Assembly: GCA_015655545.1 (NCBI GenBank)
Contig: JAATET010000087.1
Span: forward strand, 1-51,811
Length of the DNA: 51,811 nt
Direction: 5' to 3'
DNA from: Chthoniobacterales bacterium
GTDB taxonomy: Bacteria; Verrucomicrobiota; Verrucomicrobiia; Chthoniobacterales; JAATET01
Shown: one piece after another, positions 7,043 through 17,451 of the stretch
Numbering within the stretch: the stretch's first letter is position 1
How the letters are laid out: each line of letters opens with the position of its first letter
Notes under the pieces: generated by a model
What the model saw: only the letters and a program-made list of their open reading frames with translations
The model's database searches: none
What the model was told of the DNA's origin: nothing
Program-made: the position numbers and the translations under genes

Positions 7043-10000
7043 TTATTCCTCGAGTTCGCTATCGAGAGAGCCTGCGCGGGCGAGTTTCGAAACGGCCTCC
7101 GCGAGCGATTCGACGGCGGGCTCCTCCATCATTACCGGTCCGCTGCACGGCACCTGATAAAGCCGCACGTCTTCGCAGCAGGCGGACCAGCCATTCTGCA
7201 CGGTGCGGACCGGCGGGAAATCCTGAGTGGGCGCGAACACATGCGCGAGCAGCGGCGCGGCGCCCGCGGCATACTTGCGGGCCGCTTCCTGGTTGGCGCG
7301 GAAGGTGGGCGAATCCTGGGCGCGGCGGCGGCCGTTCGATTCCTCGGCGGGCTTTTTACCGAAGAGCGCGGGCAGGGAGCGCTTCCAGCCACCGGCGAGA
7401 AAGCCGAGGGCGGAATTCAAAACGGGCGGCTCGGCCGCGAGCAGAATGAGCAGCGGCACTTCGGCTTTCGACCCGGTGAGCTGGCGGGCCATTTCGAAGG
7501 CGACCAATCCGCCGAATCCGTAACCGACGAGGCGATAGGGGCCATCGGTGTCGAAGACGCGCAAGGCTTCGATGTAGGCGCGGGCCATCTCGCCGACCGT
7601 GGCGTGGCAGGCCGAAGGATCGGCGAGCCCTCGCGCGGTGATCGCGTAGCAGGGCTGGTCGCCGCCGAGGTGGGCGACGAGAGGAGCGAAAATTTTCGCC
7701 GCGCCGTCGAAATCGTGGATGAAAACAAGCGGCGGCAGCTTGCCCGAGGCGCGCAGAGGCTGGAGCGGCGTCCATTTGCTGTCCGCGCCGGATTTGCGCC
7801 CGCGCACATTGCGCAGCAGGGAACGGACCGAAAATCCGGTGGTGAAATCCGAAAGCTCGGCGCGCGGTTCCTCGCGGACGACGGCTTCGAGGAGCAGTTT
7901 GGCGACCTGCGGCTTCGTGCGGCCGTCGGTGAGGATTTCGTCGAGTTCGATGCGCCGGCCGCCGAGCGTGCGGGAAATGATTTTGCGCAGCCGCTCTTCG
8001 ATTTCGCTGCCCCGCTTCGCGGGCGGGGCCGAGACATCGTCGGGCAGCAATTCGGCCAGCGCGGCGGAGTCGATGTGGCCGGCTGCGTCCAACGGCAGGC
8101 GCGGCAGAGCGCGAATGCGGCGCGGCACGGCGGGAAGCCGGGCGGTGAGCCATTCGCGGAAGTCGTGAGGTTCGCCGCGCTGCGAGTCGCGCGGGACGAT
8201 CCAGAGGCACCATTCGTTTTTCGCAGCGATGAGGTGTCGAGCCGCGCAGGCGTCGAGCACCTCGGGATGCGTGGTGGCGGCGAGGTAGATCGACTCGGCC
8301 ATCAAGTCGGGCGACGCGCCGGCGACGAGGGTTTGAAAGCGCGCGCGGTCATAGAACAAGCCTTCCGCGGTGACGAAGGCTTCGATTTCGAGCGCGGCAA
8401 AGGCGTCGGGTTTTGCGCGCGATGCGATTTCGAGAATGCCCGGCAATCCCGCCGGCATCGGCTGCGCGGAGCCGTCGACAATGCGCGCGATCGTTCCGGG
8501 ACCGGGACGACCGAGACCCGCGGCAGCCTGGGCGTCCTCATCAGCTGCCTCGAATGCGAGACTCAGGCCGCCATGGCCGGCGGTGCGGTGAAGCAGGCGC
8601 GACTCGCCGGCGGCGGCACGCCAGGCGGCGAGGGCGTTCGGCGAGGGAAGGTGGCCGGTCGTGGCCGCGATGCGCAGCGTGGAAGGCGCGGGAATGGAGA
8701 GCTCGGAAAGGTAGTGCGTCCACTGGCTCCAGAACGGCGTGGGCACGCAGAGCGCGGTGATCGCGGACTCCTGCACGAACTCCTGAAACGCGGTGCGCGT
8801 CGTCCAGCGATCCTCGCTGCAGAGCACGAGCGTCGCGCCGCTCAAGAGGGTGGCAAGGACTTCCTCGGCGGCGGCGAACGAGCCGGTCGGTGCGAATTGC
8901 AGCACGCGATCCGCGGGCGTGAGTCCGAGCAATGCGGCCGTGCCCTGGAGGGCCGCCGCGAGCGCCTCGTGGCTCAAAGTCGCGATCGATGCGTTGTCGC
9001 TCCAGGCGATCGCCTCGGAATCCGGGGTGGCTTCGTTTTGAACGCCGCGCGATTTCTCGCCGCCAATTTCGCCCGCCTCGGATTGCATCTGGACCACCGG
9101 GAGATCGCGCTCGTCGCCCTCGGGCAGAGCGTCGACGATCCACGCGCGAATATTGGCGGTCTTGGCTTTCGTGGCGGCATTCAGCGGCACGATGGCGGCT
9201 CCGGATTTCCACGCGCCGAGCAGGGCGACGATCCATTTCGGCGAGCGGGACATGGCGATGCCGATCCGCGCTCCCGGGGCAAGGCCGCGTTTCCGAAGGT
9301 GCCGGGCGAGTTGATTGGCGGAGGAGTTGAGCTGGGAAAAGGTGAGCTTTTCGCCGGCCATTTCCACGGCGACGACGTCGGGCGATTCCGCGGCAATGTC
9401 GGCGAAGAGCTCGTGCAGGCTTTGCGGAACCAGCGAGCGGAAGCTGGCTGGCGCTTCGGGACCCTCGACCACGGCGGGAACTCCGGGGAGCGGAAATTTT
9501 GCGAGATCGAGTTTGAGATCTTCCGCGAAGGCGAGAAGCGTCCCCTTGAACATGTCGAAGAGCGCATGCGCCGCGGCGGAGCTGAGAAAACCGGGGTCGT
9601 AATCGAGCGCGATCTCGGGGCGGTCGTTCGCGGTGACTCGCAGGGTGATAGCGGCGGGGGTTTTTTGGATCAACTGCGCGTCGGCGGCCATCCAGCGCGG
9701 CATTTCGAGGCGGAGGCGGTCGTTGAGCGTGAGGTCGCGATAAACGAAGGACGTCGCGGGATCGATCGCCGCGGCGGAAAGACCGAGCGACTGGGCCATC
9801 GCCGCGATGTCGGCGGGCGGGGTGGAAATTTTGTCCGCGAATGTCTTCACCAAGTCGCCGCTGGTGCGGTGAGCGGAGATGCGATGACGGCGCACGGCCG
9901 GGCTCTCGATGCGGCCCACGCCATCCATCGGGCGCGAAGGTTCGAGCAAGAGAGCGTCGTCGGAAGTGGTGGCGCGCGCGATTACGAAAGCCCACGCCGC

Positions 10001-10702
10001 GCCGAAGAGAGCCCGGAGCCCGGCGTCGATCGACGTGGCGGCCTCGGCGAAGGCGGCGCGCTCGGGGCGCTCGAAAGTGTGAGAGATCGAGTGGCGGATT
10101 TTCGTGGAACCGGACGCTTCGGGCAGGGGGAGAACGATGAGCGGGCGCGGAGGGACGAAACTTTCGAAATCGGATTTCCACGCCTCGCTTTCTTCGACTT
10201 CGGCCGCGGGTTCCTCGGCAAACTGCGGGGATTCGGCGCCGGTGCGCAGGCAATCGTAGGCGTGCAGCCATTGGTGCAGGACGGTGGAAATCGAGTCGTG
10301 GTCGAGCAGCGCGGCGTGGAAGGTCCAGAGCGCGTGGCCGCCGCCATTGGGCAGGCGAATGATCGTGAGGCGGCACGACGAGCTTGTCGCGACGGGGGTG
10401 GCGGCATCGGCACCGACGAGGGTTTGCCATTCCGCGCCGAGATCCGCGGGCGGCGAGGCTTGCCAATCGAGGGACCGCCAGTCGAACGTCGGCGTTTCGG
10501 AAACGACGACCGCGCCATCCGCGCCGAAAGTCGAACGCAAGGCGGCATGCGTTCCGGCGACGACTTCCCAGGCGGCGCGCAGAACGTCGGCGTCAATCGC
10601 CTCGCCGAAGCTGATCGAGACCTGCGACGTATGGAAGGCCGAGCCCGCGGGCTGACGCGAAATTTCGAGATAGCGCCGCAGGGCGATGGGAGATCCGGAC
10701 AT
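7043..10702 (-). CDS. NRPS-like protein (C-A-T-TE layout) with altered active sites
   Basis: A single intact frame of 1,219 residues with the layout of a one-module non-ribosomal peptide synthetase: condensation (about 1-410), adenylation (425-880), carrier (895-945) and type I thioesterase (975-1210). Scaffold motifs survive: 'LQFAPTGSFAAAEEVLATLL', 'GRPGPGTIARIVDG', 'GPYRLVGYGFGGLVAFEMAR'. Catalytic motifs do not. The condensation HHxxxDG reads H129-AALLDH (second His is Ala130). The adenylation phosphate loop (TSGSTGxPKG) is replaced by 'SDNASIATLSHEA' near 568-580, and YGPTE by 'HRTAGHGG'. The carrier Ser position is Thr929 ('TDGRT'). The thioesterase GxSxG is GYGFG (Gly1062), and its His position is Gly1188. 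I infer a pseudo-enzyme or scaffold. It begins 7 nt after the ilvD stop, so it is probably co-transcribed with ilvD. Confidence 0.88.
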   Translation of the reverse strand: MSGSPIALRRYLEISRQPAGSAFHTSQVSISFGEAIDADVLRAAWEVVAGTHAALRSTFGADGAVVVSETPTFDWRSLDWQASPPADLGAEWQTLVGADAATPVATSSSCRLTIIRLPNGGGHALWTFHAALLDHDSISTVLHQWLHAYDCLRTGAESPQFAEEPAAEVEESEAWKSDFESFVPPRPLIVLPLPEASGSTKIRHSISHTFERPERAAFAEAATSIDAGLRALFGAAWAFVIARATTSDDALLLEPSRPMDGVGRIESPAVRRHRISAHRTSGDLVKTFADKISTPPADIAAMAQSLGLSAAAIDPATSFVYRDLTLNDRLRLEMPRWMAADAQLIQKTPAAITLRVTANDRPEIALDYDPGFLSSAAAHALFDMFKGTLLAFAEDLKLDLAKFPLPGVPAVVEGPEAPASFRSLVPQSLHELFADIAAESPDVVAVEMAGEKLTFSQLNSSANQLARHLRKRGLAPGARIGIAMSRSPKWIVALLGAWKSGAAIVPLNAATKAKTANIRAWIVDALPEGDERDLPVVQMQSEAGEIGGEKSRGVQNEATPDSEAIAWSDNASIATLSHEALAAALQGTAALLGLTPADRVLQFAPTGSFAAAEEVLATLLSGATLVLCSEDRWTTRTAFQEFVQESAITALCVPTPFWSQWTHYLSELSIPAPSTLRIAATTGHLPSPNALAAWRAAAGESRLLHRTAGHGGLSLAFEAADEDAQAAAGLGRPGPGTIARIVDGSAQPMPAGLPGILEIASRAKPDAFAALEIEAFVTAEGLFYDRARFQTLVAGASPDLMAESIYLAATTHPEVLDACAARHLIAAKNEWCLWIVPRDSQRGEPHDFREWLTARLPAVPRRIRALPRLPLDAAGHIDSAALAELLPDDVSAPPAKRGSEIEERLRKIISRTLGGRRIELDEILTDGRTKPQVAKLLLEAVVREEPRAELSDFTTGFSVRSLLRNVRGRKSGADSKWTPLQPLRASGKLPPLVFIHDFDGAAKIFAPLVAHLGGDQPCYAITARGLADPSACHATVGEMARAYIEALRVFDTDGPYRLVGYGFGGLVAFEMARQLTGSKAEVPLLILLAAEPPVLNSALGFLAGGWKRSLPALFGKKPAEESNGRRRAQDSPTFRANQEAARKYAAGAAPLLAHVFAPTQDFPPVRTVQNGWSACCEDVRLYQVPCSGPVMMEEPAVESLAEAVSKLARAGSLDSELEE

Positions 10703-10709
10703 GATATTT

Positions 10710-12404
<1,695 letters not shown>

Positions 12405-12463
12405 AGGAGCGGACAAAGCTAACGGGTCGACACGGGGAGGGGAAGTGCCGGATTTGGTGAAAC

Positions 12464-13516
12464 TTATTGCGCGAGGGCGCCGGCCCGGGCGCGCACGGTG
12501 GCGGCGGCGGTGGTGAGATCGAGGCGCTGTTGCTCGGAAAGCGACGGGTCTTTCAGGGCCAGCTCGAGCTGGAGCAGCGCGGGTCGGGCGAGGCCGGTGT
12601 GGGCGTAGCTCTGGCCGAGATAGACGCGGTAGTCGGTGGCGGGGAGGTTTTGTTTTTCCGCGAGCTTGATGAGCTGCTCGAGGGATTCCTGTTCCGCGCT
12701 GTAGGCGTGGGCGGCGCTGGCCATTCTGGCGTGGAGGAAAAGAATGTTCATGTCGTCGGCGGGCGCGCGGTTTTTCAGCTCGGTCGCGACTTTCCACGCC
12801 TCGTCTTTCGCCCCGGCGGCGGCGAAGGTGCGGGCGGTGACTTCCAGCGCGGCGAGGTCGTGAGGGCTGAGCTCGAGGGCGCGCGAGGTGTATTGCAGCG
12901 CCTCGGAATAGTGCTTGCGCGACAGCGCGAGCGCGGCGGCGCGGACCTGCACGGACGGCTCCCGCGGGGCGCATTTCAAGGCGGCATCGAGATATTCCCT
13001 GGCCGGTGAATTCTGACCGGCCGCGTCGAGGAGGAGAGCCATTTGGGAAAGGTAAATGCCGCGCTGATCGGCGTTTTCGAACTTTGGAGAAATCGAATCG
13101 ATGGACGGCGGTGCGTAAGGAGTCTGAGTTCCGCGCACGTAGAGCACGCCCCAATTATCCACTCGCGCGAGGCGGAAGTCGGGCGACTCGGCGAGGTGAT
13201 TCAGCAGCGGGAGGAACTCGTCGAGTTGCCCGGCGAGGAGCACGGCGTCGAAACGCTCGCGGCGATCCCGTTTGCGCCAGAGCGAGGGTTTTTGCACCGC
13301 GGCGGCATCGTCGGGGGACGCGATGACGAGGGGCAGCTTTTCAAAAGCGGGCCGCGCGCGGGGATTGACGAAAATCTTTTTCAAGCCGTGCGAAGCGGCG
13401 TCCCGCGCGAGTTCCGACGGAGATTCCAGGCGCGCATCCCGCGGCTCGGATTTCCGGCAGCCAGCCGCGAGAGTCGCGAGGGCAAGGGCGAGGCAAAAAC
13501 GGCAACAAAGACGCAT
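12464..13516 (-). CDS. TPR-containing lipoprotein
   Basis: A 350-residue lipoprotein. The N-terminus [20 protein letters not shown] is a lipoprotein signal ending in the lipobox LAAGC, so Cys20 should be lipidated and the protein anchored in a membrane. The C-terminal two thirds contains tetratricopeptide-like helix pairs: '[28 protein letters not shown]', then '[28 protein letters not shown]' and '[28 protein letters not shown]'. These repeats usually hold protein partners together; no specific role can be named. It precedes ilvD on the same strand and is divergent from the peroxiredoxin gene across 73 bp. Confidence 0.8.
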   Translation of the reverse strand: MRLCCRFCLALALATLAAGCRKSEPRDARLESPSELARDAASHGLKKIFVNPRARPAFEKLPLVIASPDDAAAVQKPSLWRKRDRRERFDAVLLAGQLDEFLPLLNHLAESPDFRLARVDNWGVLYVRGTQTPYAPPSIDSISPKFENADQRGIYLSQMALLLDAAGQNSPAREYLDAALKCAPREPSVQVRAAALALSRKHYSEALQYTSRALELSPHDLAALEVTARTFAAAGAKDEAWKVATELKNRAPADDMNILFLHARMASAAHAYSAEQESLEQLIKLAEKQNLPATDYRVYLGQSYAHTGLARPALLQLELALKDPSLSEQQRLDLTTAAATVRARAGALAQ

Positions 13517-13589
13517 GGAGAGTCAGAGGGTAAGGGCAGGCTCGCAAAAAATCAAAACCGCTGCGAGAGTGGCCGCAACCTCTTCGAAC

Positions 13590-14093
13590 ATGAAACGATT
13601 TCTTGCCGCCGCCTTCGCATTGATTGGCATGAACCTCCACGCCGATCCGCTCGCCGTGGGCGCCGCCGCGCCGGACATCACCGCGCCTGATGAAAACGGC
13701 AAGCCGGTGAAATTTTCCGACGTGTATGCGAAGGGAATGGTGCTCGTTTATTTTTACCCGAAGGCCGGCACGAGCGGCTGCACGGCCCAGGCCTGCTCGC
13801 TGCGCGATGCGATCGTGGACCTGAAGGATGTCGGCATCACGATTCTCGGGGTGAGCCACGACACGCCCGCGCAGCAGCTGGCCTTCCAGAAAAAGTATCA
13901 GCTGCCCTTCACGTTGATCGCGGATGCGGATGGCAAGGTGATCAAGGCCTTTGGCGTGCCCACCTATCCGGGCGGGATGGCGCACCGGCAGTCCTTTATC
14001 GTCAAGGATGGAAAAATCGCGTGGCGCTCGCTCAACGCGCAGACGAAGACGCACGCGCAGGAAGTGAAGGACGCGGTCGCGTCGCTGAAATAA
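13590..14093 (+). CDS. Exported BCP/PrxQ-type peroxiredoxin
   Basis: Thiol peroxidase of the bacterioferritin-comigratory-protein (PrxQ) group, 167 residues. Residues 1-18 (MKRFLAAAFALIGMNLHA) form a signal peptide, so unlike most BCPs this copy should act in the periplasm. The core 'VLVYFYPKAGTSGCTAQACSLRD' holds the peroxidatic Cys64 and the resolving Cys69 five residues later, the classical atypical 2-Cys arrangement. It is followed by 'ILGVSHDTPAQQLAFQKKYQLPFTLIADADG', also typical. It is expected to reduce hydroperoxides using a thioredoxin-like donor. Its stop codon is only two bases from the 3' end of the convergent tRNA-Lys gene. Confidence 0.9.
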   Translation: MKRFLAAAFALIGMNLHADPLAVGAAAPDITAPDENGKPVKFSDVYAKGMVLVYFYPKAGTSGCTAQACSLRDAIVDLKDVGITILGVSHDTPAQQLAFQKKYQLPFTLIADADGKVIKAFGVPTYPGGMAHRQSFIVKDGKIAWRSLNAQTKTHAQEVKDAVASLK

Positions 14094-14095
14094 GC

Positions 14096-14167
14096 TGGGT
14101 TGGCTGGGACTCGAACCCAGAACCAATACCTTAAAAGGGTACTGCTCTACCATTGAGCTACCAACCC
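14096..14167 (-). tRNA. tRNA-Lys (anticodon UUU)
   Basis: The minus strand from 14167 to 14096 folds as a tRNA. The acceptor arm GGGTTGG pairs with CCAACCC and discriminator A. The D-arm is GCTC-AATGGTA-GAGC. The anticodon stem GTACC/GGTAT carries loop CTTTTAA (anticodon TTT), and the T-arm is CTGGG-TTCGAGT-CCCAG. The 3' CCA is not encoded. It lies between convergent protein genes. Confidence 0.95.
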
Positions 14168-14241
14168 GTGCAGGTCCGCTTGTTTAGCGGGGACGCAAGC
14201 TAACGACGCCGGGGAAACGACGCAAGCGCGGTTTTTTTGAA

Positions 14242-15135
14242 TTACTGGCTGCCGATGCCAGCCACGTTCATTTGCATCGCGTAGAGTCCCTTGCTTGCGG
14301 TGATGAACAGGGTCTTGCGGTCCTTTCCTCCGAAGCAAACATTCCCCGTCCACGCCTCGCCGGGCACATCGATCTGCTCGATCTTCTTGCCCGCCGCGTC
14401 GAAGACAGTCACGCCCTTCGTGGTGAGATAGACGTTCCCCTGGGCGTCGAGGGTCATGCCGTCGGATCCCATTTCGCAAAACAGCGTCTTGTCCGTCAGC
14501 GAGCCGTCGGGCTGAGTTTGGTAGCGGTAGGTTTTGTGCGCGCCGAGATCGGCGATGTAAAGCGTCTTGCCGTCCGCCGAACCAATGAGGCCGTTGGGCT
14601 GTTCGAGATCTTCCGCGACGCGAATGAGACGCTGGTGATCGGGCGTCAAAAAATAGACGCACTGTTTGTCCTGCGGGGCGGAATGATGACTCCAGTAATC
14701 GCGCTGGTAATAGGGGTCGGAGAAATACAGGCCGCCATCGGGGCGTATCCAGACATCGTTCGGGCCGTTCATCAATTTCCCCTTGTAGTCCTTGAGCACG
14801 ACCTCGATCTTCCTGGCCGAATCGATGCGCCAGAGTTCATTTTTTCCGTCCGCGCAGGCCCAAAGATTCCCGGCCTTGTCGAAGCACAGGCCGTTGGCGC
14901 GGCCGGCGGGCTCGAGGAAAGTCGTGAGCTTTCCCTCGGTGCTCCATTTGAGAATGCGATCATTCGGCTGGTCGCTGAAATAGACATTCCCCTCGGAGTC
15001 GCTCGCGGCGCCTTCCGTGAAGCGAAAATCTCCGCCGAGTTTTTGCAAGGTCGCTCCCGGTGCGATGATCCGGCTCTGCACCGCGGCGAGGGGAAAGACC
15101 GCCGCCGAGACGATGGCAAGGAGGGAGAGTTTCAT
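14242..15135 (-). CDS. Exported SMP-30/gluconolactonase-like protein
   Basis: A 297-residue beta-propeller protein of the SMP-30/gluconolactonase/LRE family, which hydrolyses sugar lactones or related esters using a bound divalent metal. The N-terminus MKLSLLAIVSAAVFPLAAVQ is a signal peptide, so it works outside the cytoplasm. Propeller motifs are 'FTEGAASDSEGNVYFSDQPNDRI', 'ANGLCFDKAGNLWACADG', 'GPNDVWIRPDGGLYFSDPYYQ' and 'SDGMTLDAQGNVYLTTKGV'. Glu in 'TEGA', Asn in 'GPNDV' and Asp in 'SDGM' match the usual metal ligands. The substrate cannot be deduced. The start ATG (15135) gives the signal peptide; the longer open frame upstream overlaps the DUF6504-like gene. The tRNA-Lys gene follows on the same strand. 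Confidence 0.85.
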   Translation of the reverse strand: MKLSLLAIVSAAVFPLAAVQSRIIAPGATLQKLGGDFRFTEGAASDSEGNVYFSDQPNDRILKWSTEGKLTTFLEPAGRANGLCFDKAGNLWACADGKNELWRIDSARKIEVVLKDYKGKLMNGPNDVWIRPDGGLYFSDPYYQRDYWSHHSAPQDKQCVYFLTPDHQRLIRVAEDLEQPNGLIGSADGKTLYIADLGAHKTYRYQTQPDGSLTDKTLFCEMGSDGMTLDAQGNVYLTTKGVTVFDAAGKKIEQIDVPGEAWTGNVCFGGKDRKTLFITASKGLYAMQMNVAGIGSQ

Positions 15136-15169
15136 GGCCGCGAAGTCTGGCAAGAGCGCGCGAGCGGTG

Positions 15170-15478
15170 TCACGCCTCGAAGCTGTGCAGCCACCAGCGC
15201 GAAGTGACGCGGCTGCGGCCGAAGGTGCGTTGGAAGTAAATCCGCGCCACGGTGCCGTCCCCGGTGCGAATCCGATAGACGTGTTTCCGCACGTAGCGTT
15301 CGCCGCTGCCATGCTTGCAATCGCCAAACTCCTTCCCGCGCTCCAGCACCTCGGCGACCACGATCTCACGCTGGCCCCAGCGAAATTTTGCAGGCAGGCC
15401 GGGTTCGCCCGTGGCCATTTCCGACACATTGAAACTGCGATCCGGCACGAGCGGAGCGCTGATGAATCGCGCGATCAT
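15170..15478 (-). CDS. DUF6504-like small protein
   Basis: A 102-residue basic protein resembling the DUF6504 family: 'ARFISAPLVPD' at the start, a central 'PAKFRWGQREIVVAEVLERGKEF' block, 'RYVRKHVYRIRTGDGTVARIYFQR' and a C-terminal 'SRWWLHSFEA'. The pattern of Trp-containing beta strands with a required 'FRW' motif is typical. Members are cytoplasmic and of unknown function. Its ATG overlaps the stop of the upstream small gene (ATGA at 15475-15478), so both are probably real and co-translated. A longer open frame upstream in the same frame is low-complexity Arg/Pro/His and is not credible as protein. Confidence 0.68.
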   Translation of the reverse strand: MIARFISAPLVPDRSFNVSEMATGEPGLPAKFRWGQREIVVAEVLERGKEFGDCKHGSGERYVRKHVYRIRTGDGTVARIYFQRTFGRSRVTSRWWLHSFEA

Positions 15479-15675
15479 TCCCCGCCCTCGCAGGAGCCGA
15501 TCCTGCCGGGCGGGATCCTGGTCGGCTCGACGTCGAATGGATGGCTGCCGCCCCGGGCGCGGGTGCTCTTGATTCCGCCACGCGCGAGCGGCATGTGGCG
15601 GCGACGGATTTCGGAAATGCCTTTCGGCGAGACGCGGTGTTCTCCGGCCGGCGAGGTTTCGGGCACGACTTTCAT
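15475..15675 (-). CDS. Small conserved-looking protein, function unknown
   Basis: A 66-residue basic protein starting MKVVPETSPAGEHRVS and rich in Arg, Gly and Pro ('EIRRRHMPLARGGIKSTR', 'HPFDVEPTRIPPGRIGS'). I do not recognise the family. Support for its being real is the exact ATGA overlap with the downstream DUF6504-like gene and the protein-like composition compared with the other frames. No membrane segment or signal peptide is visible. A GTG at 15699 would add eight residues and is a possible alternative start. No clear ribosome-binding site precedes either. Confidence 0.5.
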   Translation of the reverse strand: MKVVPETSPAGEHRVSPKGISEIRRRHMPLARGGIKSTRARGGSHPFDVEPTRIPPGRIGSCEGGE

Positions 15676-15805
15676 AAAGGTGGCTTTTGAAGCTGCCACT
15701 CATCACAGCACGCGCGAGCGGAAAAGCAATTAACGAACCCGCTCCGCGCCTTGCTCGACCGGCCCGTTCCGAGTGGAAAAATGACAGGCGGATTCCCTGC
15801 TGGTG

Positions 15806-16345
15806 TCAGCGCTGCGAGAGCGCCTTGAATGTCCAGGTGATCGGGCGCGTGAGGGCGCTCGTCGAGAGGGTCTGAACGACGATGAGCTGCGTGCCGCGAG
15901 GGCGTTTTTTAAGGCGGAGAAGGAGCGTGCCTTTTCCCGTGGTGGTGCCAAAGACAAATGGAACATCCGCGGTGATTTTCCGTGGAGAAGAGGCGTAGGT
16001 CCCTTTGGCGCCCCGCCCGTCATCGAGAGCTGGTGCGACATTCGTGAGAACCGCGATGTTTTTTGGCTTGAAAATGCAGCCTGTGGAAAAGGACCGCAGC
16101 GCGCCTTTGAACTTGATCGTTCCGGAAATTCTCAGCCGGGCTTTCACGCCTGTGGTCGCAATGATGAATCGAATTTTCACCTTGCCGGTGACGCTCGTGC
16201 CGCCGCCGTCCGTGATCTTCACGGTTCCATGCCTGAGGTATTCCCCTTTGAAATTGGCGAAGGCGCCAACCTCCTGGCCACGCAGCGGAGACGCAACGAG
16301 GGCAACGGCGGCGAGCAACGCAAAAAGTGGGGCGAATTTCCTCAT
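15806..16345 (-). CDS. Exported protein of unknown function
   Basis: A 179-residue exported protein. Residues 1-23 (MRKFAPLFALLAAVALVASPLRG) form a signal peptide, and the rest is a series of Thr/Gly/Lys-rich beta strands ('RHGTVKITDGGGTSVTGKVKIRF', 'RLRISGTIKFKGALRSFST', 'KGTLLLRLKKRPRGTQLIVVQ'). The alternation suggests an all-beta fold, perhaps repeated in halves. A single Cys is present in the mature part. I recognise no family. ATG 16345 is preferred over an in-frame start 13 codons upstream because the longer form buries the signal peptide. It is divergent from the membrane-anchored protein gene. Confidence 0.6.
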   Translation of the reverse strand: MRKFAPLFALLAAVALVASPLRGQEVGAFANFKGEYLRHGTVKITDGGGTSVTGKVKIRFIIATTGVKARLRISGTIKFKGALRSFSTGCIFKPKNIAVLTNVAPALDDGRGAKGTYASSPRKITADVPFVFGTTTGKGTLLLRLKKRPRGTQLIVVQTLSTSALTRPITWTFKALSQR

Positions 16346-16408
16346 GAGCGGCGTGAAGCTACGCGAGGCTTTTCCCGATCTCAAGCCGCGGAATCATGAA
16401 TGAATGCC

Positions 16409-16463
16409 CATGCAAAGTGTCGTTATTTGCATGTGACAATTTTGACACATGGCGAAGGTTGCC
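16409..16463 (+). promoter_or_regulatory. Inverted repeat plus TGTGAC...TTGCC element
   Basis: CATGCAAA (16409-16416) and TTTGCATG (16426-16433) form a perfect 8-bp inverted repeat. Its right arm overlaps TGTGACAATTTTGACA starting at 16432. GTTGCC lies at 16458, 26 bases after the first T. The same spacing between TGTGAC and a TTG-containing hexamer occurs at 17545 and 27315. I infer a shared promoter or operator. Confidence 0.4.
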
Positions 16464-16500
16464 TCGTTCCTCGGGCGACCCTTTAAGGTGCCGGTTGATC

Positions 16501-17451
16501 ATGACCGCAAGCAGGCAATTCACCGGGTGGCTCGCCGCCGGTATCGGGGCGTTGGCGCTGGCCGCGTTTTTGCTCTCGGCAATTTCCATCTGGTTGAATG
16601 CGGTGTCGCTTACGGCGATTGGCCGGTCGCAGCCGGCCGCGCCTTCAATGCGATGGAGCGAGATTGAGGCACGGGATGATGCCACCTTTGCGGCGAACTT
16701 GCATGCTATCGGCTGTCCGGAGAAGACCGTTGCCGTCCTTCTGAACGCGCGATCCCGATCCGCGGCCCGGGGCGACGAAGTCCCCGCCGGGGAATCGCGG
16801 GCCGATGTGTCATCCGACGCCGCCCCTCGACGGCCCGGAATGGCCGCGTGGCAAGCCGCCCCCTTCGCGACTCCCGCCGCGGCGCCGCCCGGCGCCTCCA
16901 TTGCGGCTCCGTCGGCTGTTCCGCAATCGTCTTCGGCTTCCACCGCCGTCGTCGAGCAGACCCGGACCGAGGCCGTCCCGGCAACAGGAGAGCTGCCTCG
17001 CGTGGCGAGCGGCGAAAATTCATCGGCGTCGCCAGTTCCGCGCTCCCGACAAGCCCCGATGAGCGGAGGGGCCGTTGCGAGGAGGTCGGGGACTCCCTCC
17101 AGTTCGATCACGCAGGCGACGACTTCGGAAGAGTCGTTGAATAACGGTTCCGCGGCGTCCGAAAAGGTCATCGTCGCGCCGGATGCCGATGTCGCGATTC
17201 CGGCGGCGTTCCAATCGCCGGGGTCGGATGTCCAGCTGACCGAGCAGCAGAAGGCACAGCAGGACGCATTGCAACAGGAGTTCGCCGATGCCGTTCAGAA
17301 AAATCAGGATCCGTCCAAGCCTGTGCCGGCCAGCGAATGGCAGACCGCGCAGATGGAAAACGACCAACGATTCAAGCTGCTTTTTGGCTATCAAGCATTT
17401 CTTCAGCGAGAGCAGCGGGGCAACCTCCACCTCAATAATAGCGACAATTGA
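16501..17451 (+). CDS. Membrane-anchored protein with low-complexity linker
   Basis: A 316-residue protein with one N-terminal membrane segment (about residues 7-38, 'FTGWLAAGIGALALAAFLLS'), a conserved-looking block 'MRWSEIEARDDATFAANLHAIGCPEKTVAVLL' (about 50-80), and a long Ala/Pro/Ser-rich linker (85-225). A charged Gln/Glu-rich C-terminal helix region follows ('LTEQQKAQQDALQQEFADAV', then 'QRFKLLFGYQAFLQREQRG'). The WSEIE...IGCPEKTV motif recurs in proteins of unknown function in Verrucomicrobiota as I remember them; this is recall, not a search. The start ATG at 16501 has AAGGTG about ten bases upstream. It heads the surface-protein island and may serve as an envelope anchor or scaffold. 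Confidence 0.62.
   Translation: MTASRQFTGWLAAGIGALALAAFLLSAISIWLNAVSLTAIGRSQPAAPSMRWSEIEARDDATFAANLHAIGCPEKTVAVLLNARSRSAARGDEVPAGESRADVSSDAAPRRPGMAAWQAAPFATPAAAPPGASIAAPSAVPQSSSASTAVVEQTRTEAVPATGELPRVASGENSSASPVPRSRQAPMSGGAVARRSGTPSSSITQATTSEESLNNGSAASEKVIVAPDADVAIPAAFQSPGSDVQLTEQQKAQQDALQQEFADAVQKNQDPSKPVPASEWQTAQMENDQRFKLLFGYQAFLQREQRGNLHLNNSDN

Noticed and set aside
12405..13154. N-terminal extension of about 250 residues in the ilvD frame
   Set aside because: It is Arg/Pro/Ser-rich, overlaps the TPR lipoprotein gene, and lies before the normal family start.
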